In this document: in pieces, positions 33,899-41,346 of the stretch
Position numbering within the stretch: the stretch's first letter is position 1
How the letters are laid out: each line of letters starts with the position of its first letter
Assembly (NCBI GenBank): GCA_910575555.1
Contig: CAJTFX010000038.1
Coordinates: 1 to 41,346 of the forward strand
DNA: 41,346 bases
From: Lachnospiraceae bacterium
GTDB taxonomy: Bacteria > Bacillota > Clostridia > Lachnospirales > Lachnospiraceae
Direction: 5' to 3'
Program-made: the position numbers and the translations under genes
Notes under the pieces: generated by a model
Databases searched by the model: none
What the model saw: only the letters and a program-made list of their open reading frames with translations
Told to the model about the DNA's origin: nothing

Positions 33899-35740
33899 AT
33901 GATGAAAAGAAAAAATGAATGTATGAAAAACAGCCTGAAACAGCTGTTTCGGAAAAAATGGATGAGCATTTTGTTTTTTGGCATTATTATGCTCAGCACT
34001 GTTTTTTTCACATTGGGATGCAGCCTGTGGATGGGAGTCCAGGATTCCATAAATCGGATGAAGGACACTTTTTCCACTATAGGGACCGTGACGCAGAAAC
34101 CGGACAGCTTGATCATGAAAAAAACCTGGGATGCAGCCCTGAAAAAATATAAGTTAATAGAAAGTTCAAATTATACACAGTACATAGCTCCGGATATCTT
34201 GAATGATCTTGAGGTTGAATATATTCATCCATTGGAGCGGCGGCCGTTTTTCGGTGCGGTAAGCCCTGATTTTGTTACTTCCTATGACACAAACCAGGAA
34301 AAGAGAATGACTGGCTCATTAATTGCCTTTACTCCGCTGAAAGACTGCATCCCCAGTGAACCGGTAGAAGTGGAAGTGAAAGATGTGTATTGTGTAGGCG
34401 AGGAGGCGTCTATGATGGGAAAAACGATTTTCTTTTGCGATCATTACAAGGAAGAAACAAAGCCTTTGGAAGCCGGAAAGACATACATAGCTTTTCTATT
34501 GCTAAATGTTTTAGATCGTCATTCAGATATGAAAGATATTTTGGAATATTATCCGCTGACAATTTCTCTGAGTCAGGATAAGACGCTTTGTTGGGAAGAA
34601 ATGGGAACGGATTTTTGGAATACAGACACAGGCGCCATGTGTCAGAATCTGATAGATGAATTAAACAGAATGGTTTGTGAAGCAGTGCCGGTTACGCCAA
34701 CCAATCATACAGGTCTGTTAAGCCCGTTTCATGAAGGGCAGGCAACTGTAGTGGAAGGGGAAGATATCAGCAGTGAGGAATATGAAAATGGTTCAAAGGT
34801 GTGTCTGGTTCCACAGACCTTTGCCAAATTAAATCACCTCGAAATAGGGCAGAAAATCAAATTACAGTTCTATTTTACAGATTATAAATATTCAACCGTG
34901 CAGAACGTTATTTCAGGTGATGGAACCTGGATGTTCCGGACAGATATATTAAATAAAGAAGGCGGAAAGCAGGATGTATTTTTTGAATCAGAATACATTA
35001 TCAAAGGAATTTATTCCCGCCAGTCAACAGGTATGGATTTATATGAGCTGTTTCCGGATGAATTTATCATTCCAAGTGCGTCCGTTCCGGAAGATCAGGT
35101 GTCGAATATTATTGCAGAAGGTCCCATGCAGGGTTACAATGCATCTTTTCAGATAAAAAACGGAGGAATCAATGATTTTTATGAAGAATTTTCTAAACTG
35201 CCGGAGGCTGCCCTCTTGGAAATTACTTTTGATGACAATGGATATGAGCAGTTCGCTTCTCAGATGAATCATCTGCAGACCATTGCCGTTATTATACTTT
35301 TGGCAGGTCTGGTGTCGGTAATAGCCAGCAGCGCATTTTTATTGTATTCTGCGATTATAAAGGAGAGAAGGCGTTCCGCCATTGAACGGGCCCTGGGAAT
35401 GTCTTGGGGAGAATGCCGGACGTCGTTGCTTACCGGGATTATACTGTTGGCCGTCTTAGCAGCCGTAAGCGGAGGAAGCATTGGAGGAATTGCCAATTCA
35501 ATGATGCTTGACAAAGTATCTGTGGAGGATGAGTATTTCAGTTCTATGTATTCCAGAGGGATTGCAGCCAGTGAAAAGAAGGAAGTGTTTGCAGCGGTCA
35601 ACCAGGAAATTGTGTTAAAAAGCGTGGTTCTGGCAGTAAGCGCGGAAGTGGTCGGGGTATTTATCATGTCCCTGTTTTTGATCCGGAGGAATTTGAAGGT
35701 GAATCCCATTCAGCTGCTGGGAGTGAGAGAAGAGGAATAG
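33899..35740 (+). CDS. FtsX/MacB-type ABC permease, full length
   Basis: A 613-residue permease: helix 1 (about 20-42), a large extracellular domain (about 45-455), then three helices (about 460-490, 510-535, 575-600) forming the FtsX core, with the ATPase-contact loop IKERRRSAIERALGMS. It ends in NPIQLLGVREEE, as usual for the family. AAGGAG (33888-33893) lies 5 nt before ATG 33899 and 8 nt before ATG 33902; either may be used. With the ATPase at 36579 it should form a MacB/LolCDE-like machine acting on an envelope substrate, peptide or antibiotic. Confidence 0.88.
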   Translation: MMKRKNECMKNSLKQLFRKKWMSILFFGIIMLSTVFFTLGCSLWMGVQDSINRMKDTFSTIGTVTQKPDSLIMKKTWDAALKKYKLIESSNYTQYIAPDILNDLEVEYIHPLERRPFFGAVSPDFVTSYDTNQEKRMTGSLIAFTPLKDCIPSEPVEVEVKDVYCVGEEASMMGKTIFFCDHYKEETKPLEAGKTYIAFLLLNVLDRHSDMKDILEYYPLTISLSQDKTLCWEEMGTDFWNTDTGAMCQNLIDELNRMVCEAVPVTPTNHTGLLSPFHEGQATVVEGEDISSEEYENGSKVCLVPQTFAKLNHLEIGQKIKLQFYFTDYKYSTVQNVISGDGTWMFRTDILNKEGGKQDVFFESEYIIKGIYSRQSTGMDLYELFPDEFIIPSASVPEDQVSNIIAEGPMQGYNASFQIKNGGINDFYEEFSKLPEAALLEITFDDNGYEQFASQMNHLQTIAVIILLAGLVSVIASSAFLLYSAIIKERRRSAIERALGMSWGECRTSLLTGIILLAVLAAVSGGSIGGIANSMMLDKVSVEDEYFSSMYSRGIAASEKKEVFAAVNQEIVLKSVVLAVSAEVVGVFIMSLFLIRRNLKVNPIQLLGVREEE

Positions 35741-35806
35741 AAGAGGGCAGGAGAACAAACAGGCGTGTATAAAGCATGGTAAAATGCAAAAGGTTGGTGG
35801 GAAACT

Positions 35807-36496
35807 ATGTACAGAATAAAATATGCCGTGAGAAATAAAGGCAGAAGTTTTTTATTGATATTAATTTCTTTTATCTTTATCACTTTTATCTTTATTTATC
35901 TTGACAGTATTGAAGGAAACTATCGGGCCCTGGAAAACTTGGGGCAGCAGATTCCCGTAACCATGAATCTGACGGATGTCAGCGGGATTAGGCAGCAGGG
36001 GCTTCGGATACGGGAAGAGATGGCGGATAAGCTGGAGCAGCTGGACGTAACCCATAAAGTGCTGACAGCGGAAAGTTACGGAAACGTCAGTTTCAGCAGG
36101 CAGGATGAAAAGAAAATAAGCGTATTTCTGACAACCGCCAATGATGTGTCGGCATTTCTTTTAGAACCGGAAAATCTTTCAGTCAGTATGGAGGAATTTG
36201 AAGCCCTGCTGTCTGGGGACGAAGGGCTGTGCCTGATTCGTAAAGAGTATGCAGAGGAGCGGGGACTAAAATGCCGGGAAGGAGACATTCTTAAGCTGAA
36301 TTTATACAGTGGAGTTCTGGCAGTCATCGGAAGCGGGGCGGCTATGGTGGTGCTGCTCTGCGCCGGCTATGGATTTCCGGCCGAAACCTGGTTGAGAGTG
36401 TTTCTTGCCTTTATGGCTGTTCAGCTTTCAGGTTCGGCATTTTCTGCTGTTGTTGTATGCAGGAAAAACGTGTTGTATATTGGAAAGACTTATTAG
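35807..36496 (+). pseudogene. FtsX-type permease with internal deletion
   Basis: 229 residues. Helix 1 and the beginning of the extracellular domain are present (MYRIKYAVRNKGRSFLLILI), but at about residue 170 (near 36305) the sequence jumps from KCREGDILKLNLYS to the last helices GVLAVIGSGAAMVVLLCAG. The central FtsX helices and the ATPase-contact loop are missing, and the length is about half of the usual 400 or more. The reading frame stays open across the junction. Probably a non-functional second permease of the transporter, unless a shortened partner is tolerated. Confidence 0.65.
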
Positions 36497-36578
36497 CGTT
36501 GTCTGGTTTGTGAGCGAAGGGCAACCCGATATTGACTGCCGTGTCCCAATGTAAAAGTTTTCCAGGAAAGGATCAAAC

Positions 36579-37283
36579 ATGAACAAGTTAAGAATAGAAA
36601 ATGTCAGTTACCGTTACAGCAACCATTACCAGACGACATATGCGCTTCGGGAAGTGAGCGCCCAGTTCCAGTCCGGGCAGTTTTGCGTTATTGAGGGAAA
36701 ATCCGGAAGCGGAAAAACCACAATGCTTTCTCTGCTGGCCGGGCTTGACCTGCCTTCGGAAGGGACAATTTATCTGAATGAGAAAAGCTACCGGGAATTG
36801 AACAGAGATGATCTCAGAAGAAGGCAGTTATCCATTATTTTTCAGAATTACAACCTTTTTCCGCTGCTAACGGTGCAGGAAAACATCGCCTATCCCCTTG
36901 GGCTTACCGGACGGAAGAAGGGAAACTGGAAGGAGCGGATCAACGAAATCTTAGAAAGCGTGGGATTAAACGAGACTATGCTGAAGAAATATCCAGGGAT
37001 GCTAAGCGGCGGAGAACAGCAGCGGGTGGCGATCGCCAGAACCATAGCTTCAGAAGCGCCGATTATCCTGGCGGACGAGCCTACCGGAAACCTGGATACG
37101 GCCAACAGCGGCCGGATAGTGGAGAACCTGAAGAAACTGTCCCATGAAGATGGAAGGTGCGTCATCCTGGTCACCCATGATCCGGACATTGCCCGGCAGG
37201 CGGATGTGCTGTACCGGATGAGTGACGGGCGGATTGCGGAAAAGCAGAATCGAATGGGTGACGGACAGAGTGCAGAGGAGTAG
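36579..37283 (+). CDS. ABC transporter ATPase, MacB/LolD type
   Basis: A 234-residue ATPase. Walker A EGKSGSGKTT (about 38-47), Q-loop FQNYNLFPLLTV, signature LSGGEQQRVAIART, Walker B IILADEPTGNLDT, switch VTHDPDIA. This is the MacB/LolD/FtsE subgroup that pairs with FtsX-like permeases. It follows the two permeases and should energise the one at 33899. The C-terminal tail repeats the motif MSDGRIAEKQN / MGDGQSAEE in imperfect form and runs almost directly into the decayed toxin copy, which may have replaced the original end. Confidence 0.92.
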   Translation: MNKLRIENVSYRYSNHYQTTYALREVSAQFQSGQFCVIEGKSGSGKTTMLSLLAGLDLPSEGTIYLNEKSYRELNRDDLRRRQLSIIFQNYNLFPLLTVQENIAYPLGLTGRKKGNWKERINEILESVGLNETMLKKYPGMLSGGEQQRVAIARTIASEAPIILADEPTGNLDTANSGRIVENLKKLSHEDGRCVILVTHDPDIARQADVLYRMSDGRIAEKQNRMGDGQSAEE

Positions 37284-37296
37284 AGTCGTGTAGAAG

Positions 37297-37348
37297 GCGG
37301 AGGTGCATAGATTTTAAGCTTGATAGTGACCACAAAGGCAGCAAATAG
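37297..37348 (+). pseudogene. Decayed copy of the toxin-like gene
   Basis: GGCGGAGG (37297-37304) matches the ribosome site of the 33.4-kb gene, but the start codon and whole membrane helix are deleted. The remaining frame (37310-37348) reads DFKLDSDHKGSK then stop, matching the toxin tail. Its promoter is also lost, replaced by the end of the ATPase gene. Confidence 0.75.
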
Positions 37349-37369
37349 TCTACCGGGCGCTTTACTGGT

Positions 37370-37459
37370 ATAAAAGATAAGAAGAATCCCCAAACTGTGC
37401 AGCAGCACGGTTTGGGGATTCATTTTTGCGTCCAAATGGACTTGTAATCTCTTTTGCCT
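37370..37459 (-). ncRNA. Second copy of the putative antitoxin RNA
   Basis: Mirror copy of the RNA at 33299-33386. Hairpin GAATCCCC (37384-37391) with GGGGATTC (37414-37421) and further inner pairs, then a T-rich tail on the minus strand. Promoter and terminator are intact although the toxin partner is broken. It could still act on the intact toxin mRNA if complementarity suffices. Ends are estimates. Confidence 0.6.
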
Positions 37460-37465
37460 GTTGGC

Positions 37466-37494
37466 ATTATAGTATATGCAAAAATCTTTTTCAA
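37466..37494 (-). promoter_or_regulatory. Promoter of the second antitoxin RNA
   Basis: On the minus strand TTGAAA (37494-37489), 17-nt spacer, TATAAT (37471-37466), the same as at 33264-33292. Confidence 0.8.
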
Positions 37495-37586
37495 TATTCG
37501 TATCCCTTCTTGAGTTTCCGCAGATTTATCTATAGAATCCTAATTCCTGAATGTTTCTTTATTAAAAAATAAGTACCTGGAAAACC

Positions 37587-37613
37587 TTGAAATTTTTCGG
37601 GGGGGGGTATAAT
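37587..37613 (+). promoter_or_regulatory. Promoter with G9 tract in the spacer (surface protein)
   Basis: TTGAAA (37587-37592) and TATAAT (37608-37613) are separated by only 15 nt, of which nine are an uninterrupted G run (37599-37607). Gain of two G would give the optimal 17-nt spacing. This layout matches known slipped-strand phase-variable promoters. The leader to the start codon is about 70 nt. Confidence 0.6.
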
Positions 37614-37688
37614 GAATAGTAAATGGTAACTGTTAAAATTGTATGGGGATACAGATAGCAAACCTATCTGAAGCACAGGAGGAGTTTT

Positions 37689-40600
37689 ATGAGAAAACGA
37701 TATTTATCAATATTTTTAGCAGCAGCAATCATTTTAAGTCAGGCGGCAGGAACCGGGTGTTTTGTTCAGGCGGCAGAGCATTTATCAGGAGAAGAATCAG
37801 GCGGCGGAGATTGGAATCTGGAAGAATCAGAACAGTTTGTAGAATTGAAAGAAAACCAGAAGAGCATATTAATCTGGAAGAACCGGAACAGTTTGCAGAA
37901 TTGGAAGAGAAACCAGACGAACATATTAATTTGGAAAAGCCAGTGCAGACGTCAGAAACCGGTGAACGCATGTATCGGCCTTCTTTTGCATTACCAAATC
38001 AAATTCAGGTATTTCCTGGTTTCCACTGGTCAGGCACTATTTCTAAAAAGGACAGTGGTTTCTGGATATCGGGAGAAGATAAAAGAGTTCCAATGGAAAT
38101 AACAAATGCTGTGAGTGCAGATGATAAGATTGCAGCATTACAGGAAACAGAAAGTGCATGGGAAGTAATTGGCGGAGAATGCGGAGAGACAGATATTACC
38201 ATTACATGTGTACCAGATATGGAAAACGTGATATCGCCGGATGATGCGGCAATTAATATAAAGCCGGAGACGGTTGCAATACATGTTATTGTGGATGATA
38301 AAGATTATAGAATTCAGATTGTTAATTCAGATACAGGCATAAATAAAATGCTGCCGGGATCATCTGTTAATCTGACAGCTGAAGTTTCTTTGAATTATTT
38401 AACAAATGATGGTGAGATTCGTCATTATGAGAAAGTCACGGATGCAGATGTTGCCTGGAAAGCGGAGTCAGAGGATACGGAATTTGAGGCAGCAACTGGT
38501 ACGGGGAACAGCTTTCAGGTGAAGGCGCCAGATAATAAAGAGGGCGATTATACAATTAACGTTACAGCGGAGGTGCGGGATGATGGAAAAGTGGCAGCAT
38601 CCTATACTTATGCCCTGGAGGTAAAAAATCTGTATTATGTGTTAGACCCGGGGGAACCGGAAGGGACAGAGGACATATGGCCGGGCGAAACGGTGACAAT
38701 TGAACCCTTGGTGTACCGTTATGAAAAGGGGAAAGAACCGGAGGTAGAAAGCGGTTGTCAGTACATATTTTACTTTTCAGAAGAAAATTTTAGGATTGAG
38801 AAAGATAACGTATTGGTGGAACGGGAGGTTGCTCAGGAAGAAGGAAGTTTTACGGTAAAAAGATTGAATAATAGTTATTTTTCCGGTATAGACATCTGCG
38901 CAATGAAGGGAGCAGAAACGATTTGCAATAAAACTTTAAGCTTTAAGGAAAAATCTTATAGCTATATACCCGTTGAAGGAGGTTGGGGAGATAGCAATAG
39001 GTATAAATGGATCTTTGTAGATGATGATAATCCTGAAGAGACCGAAGAAAAGTCAACTTTTACGTTAGATACAGATAATATTGGCGGAGAATATGAGATT
39101 GAGTGGAAATTGGAGGGTGATACTTATGATATAATTGTCGATGAAGATGCTTATGCCGTGAGTGGCGATAAAGGCAATGTAATTACGATTAATTCTAAAG
39201 AGTTAAAGGAAGATATGATAAATGCTGGGCTGTCACCTAATGATGAATACTATCTTTGGTGTAATCTTTTTGCCATCATAAAAGTAGAGGGCAAGGAAGT
39301 AGGCCGTGTAACAGTGAACCTTAAAGTAAGAGAACCAGATTATGAAATTCTGGAACAGGAGCAAGAAGTTATGTTGGGGCCGTCTGAAAAATATAAAGAC
39401 GGGAAAATTAAATGTTATGTGAGAAATAAGGAAATTCCTTTTGGGAAGGAACTTATGTTGGATATTAAAGAAGTGAAAATTTTAGAACAAAAGCCGGAAT
39501 CCGGGAACGCTGATTTATTTACAGTAAAAAAAGAAGGAAATGATATTTTTCTGACAGGAAATAATTGCGGATGGACAAAGCTAGGCTATGTATTGATTCT
39601 GCCTTCTGGCAGGGAAAAAATGTTAACCTATGAGAAATCTGTAAAAAAAGATATTTACAAGTTTGACGCATGGACGAGCAGCGGAATACACTTTCTTTTT
39701 CCAGGAGAGGAGCTGAAACTGGAATCTGAAGTATGGCATGGATATTTTAACAAAGAAACGGGGGCACAGGAATGGGAAAAATTACAACCGGCGCAATATG
39801 CAGTTACATATGAAAAATGGAATAAACCAGTGTTGAAAGACAGGGCTGTAAATAAAACCCTTGATTTGGGAGGAATTATAGTAGAAGAGGATGGAACCGT
39901 AAGAGGGATAGAAGAATCTAGATGCATTTTAGAATTAAAGTGCACCATACCTCAGAATGGGGCGCAGGATTTCATAGCTACACAACGAATCCCTATTGTA
40001 GTGGGAGATAGCTATGAATGGGTAACAGGAAAGGTCGTTGCAGCGCCAGGCGAAACAGTAGACGTTGTAGAACTTGAATGGAAGAGATTTGATTTAGAAC
40101 ATAAAGAAGGCGTTATACAGACTGGAGAACTGTCATATCGGTTTGATTTTACGGCAGGTGTAACATTAAATGCTGATAAAAGAGGATTTACAGTAAATTC
40201 GGATATTCCCAATGGGCGGAGATTAACAATTCCAATGATGATTTCCGGAGAAAATCAAGAGGGTGATATTTATTGGCCAGGAGAAGGTGAATTTGTAATA
40301 CAGGTCCGTCAGGACAACTGCCAGCACAATTTCCTGCAAAAAGATGAAAAAGTCGCCACCTGTACGGAGCCGGGCATCAAAACCTTAACATGCAGTAAGT
40401 GTCATATTACAAAGACAGAGGCAATTCCGGCAGCCGGTCATAAACCAGGAGTTTTCACTATTGTAAAAGCGGCAACATGTATTGCAGCAGGCTCTCAGGA
40501 GCAGAGCTGTACCGTATGCAGCAAAGTTCTGGACAGTAAAATAATTCCCGCAGTTAGCCATTCGTTTAGTGAGTGGAAAGTTACCCTCAAAGCAACTGCG

Positions 40601-41179
40601 CTGAAACAGGGAATCAGGACAAGGGTATGTAAAATCTGCGATACAGAAGAGAAACAAAACATAGAGAAACTGAAACCAACCATCAAGCTGAATGTCAAAA
40701 AAATTCCACTGCAGGTAAAAAAGTCAACCGCCGCAGTGAAGGTTATTTCTATGACAGAGGGAGATGCGGTTAAGTCCTGGAAAAGCGCTAATAAAAAAGT
40801 GGCCGTTGTAACTTCTAAAGGAAAAATCACAGGTAAAAGAGCAGGAACTGCGAAGATTACCGTTACCTTAAAAAGTGGAATTTCTGCTTCGGTAACTGTC
40901 AAGGTGCAGAAAAAAGCCGTAACCACCACGAAACTGGCAGTAACTGCAAAGTCTATGAAAAAGAACAAGCTTACCTTAAAGAAAGGGAAAAGCACAACGC
41001 TGACAGCTGTGCGCACACCAGTTACCAGTAAAGAAAAAATTACATACAAATCTTCGAATAAAAAGATAATCGTTGTATCTTCAAAAGGAAAAATCACAGC
41101 GAAGAAGGTTGGGAAAGCTAAAATTACAGTAAAATCAGGTAAAAAGAAGGTTGTGATTACGGTAACAGTGAAGAAATAA
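37689..41179 (+). CDS. Large secreted surface protein with Ig-like repeats (frameshift near start)
   Basis: ATG 37689 with AGGAGG (37677-37682) upstream opens a signal peptide (KRYLSIFLAAAIILSQAAG, cleavage near VQAAE). That frame shifts at about 37852; the remaining 1100 residues lie in the frame that ends at 41179. One A added to AAAA (37852-37855) joins them into 1163 residues and aligns three copies of a short acidic repeat (EHINLEEPEQFAELEEKP). Body: beta-rich, Ig-like; near residues 875-990 three cysteine-rich units of the type C-x-H-x-F, ATC, C-x-x-C; the end has two BIG_2-like domains with WKSANKKVAVVTSKGKITG and KITYKSSNKKIIVVSSKG. No LPXTG. Probably cell-surface adhesion or scaffold. 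Confidence 0.82.
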
Positions 41180-41193
41180 TGATAAATGCTCCT

Positions 41194-41236
41194 AATGGGG
41201 TTGTTGCATTGAGAAATACAACAACCCCATTTTATT
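41194..41236 (+). terminator. Terminator of the surface protein gene
   Basis: AATGGGGTTGTTG (41194-41206) pairs perfectly with CAACAACCCCATT (41219-41231) around a 12-nt loop, followed by TTTATTT. Confidence 0.92.
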
Positions 41237-41346
41237 TGATCTTAACTTGACCCACATTTATATAAGATAACTTCGATAAGCAAGCAATGCGCATAGCACC
41301 TCTAACCCTTGCCAAATAGAACGTGCTCCGGGCATACCATCGCTCG
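41237..41346. other. Window end, no gene assigned
   Basis: 110 nt. The minus strand is open into the window end and could be the tail of a gene (SDGMPGARSIWQGLEVL, stop near 41263), but it is too short to identify. Confidence 0.3.

Noticed and set aside
40495-41097. Minus-strand frame of 200 codons opposite the surface protein
   Set aside because: Product of the Lys/Thr/Val-rich Ig-like repeats read backwards; no ribosome site.
41237-41346. Minus-strand frame at the window end as a transposase tail
   Set aside because: Only about 27 residues visible and no motif that would identify a family.

Overview
The window looks like chromosomal DNA of a low-to-medium GC Gram-positive anaerobe, most likely a gut Clostridia of the Lachnospiraceae type. 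Reasons: strong AGGAGG-type ribosome sites, a rubrerythrin, a YitT protein, a lipoprotein related to trigger factor, a VTC/DUF4956/CotH triad, a Gld-like exporter cluster, and a large Ig-like-domain surface protein. Genus cannot be fixed from the sequence alone.

Layout. 0.2-4.1 kb: ROK repressor, zinc polyol dehydrogenase and GPH sugar symporter (polyol or sugar use). 4.2-16.1 kb: two paralogous OmpR-type response regulator/histidine kinase pairs, then VTC polyphosphate polymerase-like protein, DUF4956 membrane protein and CotH-like kinase, then a four-gene ABC/GldG/DUF4340 exporter cluster. The four transcription units here begin with the same promoter layout: two 7-nt TTTAG/CTAAG-like half-sites 11 bp apart, then exactly 8 nt, then a -10 box. 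This argues for one regulon run by the local response regulators and is the strongest finding. 16.2-25.6 kb: YccF protein, rubrerythrin, trigger-factor-like lipoprotein with an acidic tail repeat, YitT, a tiny membrane protein, an AAA/PD-(D/E)XK protein, a phosphoglycolate-phosphatase-like HAD enzyme (minus strand) and an unrecognised 973-residue zinc-ribbon protein.

25.6-33.9 kb is accessory and partly decayed: two convergent MFS exporters (one frameshifted), an AgrA-like regulator with a frameshifted AgrC-like kinase, two copies of a roughly 95-bp hairpin repeat, an IS110 transposase remnant, gene fragments, and a PH-domain protein with a truncated second copy. At 33.3-33.6 kb lies what looks like a type I toxin-antitoxin locus: a 32-residue one-helix peptide on the minus strand met by a convergent antisense RNA with a consensus promoter. 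A second copy at 37.3-37.5 kb kept the RNA gene but lost most of the toxin. Between the copies lies a MacB/LolD-type ABC transporter with one full and one internally deleted FtsX permease.

37.6-41.2 kb encodes a very large secreted surface protein with Ig-like repeats. Its promoter has a run of nine G between -35 and -10 with a short 15-nt spacer, a layout typical of phase-variable promoters. Four breaks in long reading frames (26.06, 30.05, 30.32, 37.85 kb) would each be healed by one base added in a short A or T run, so either indel errors or recent decay should be considered. No tRNA, rRNA, CRISPR array or intact transposase was seen.
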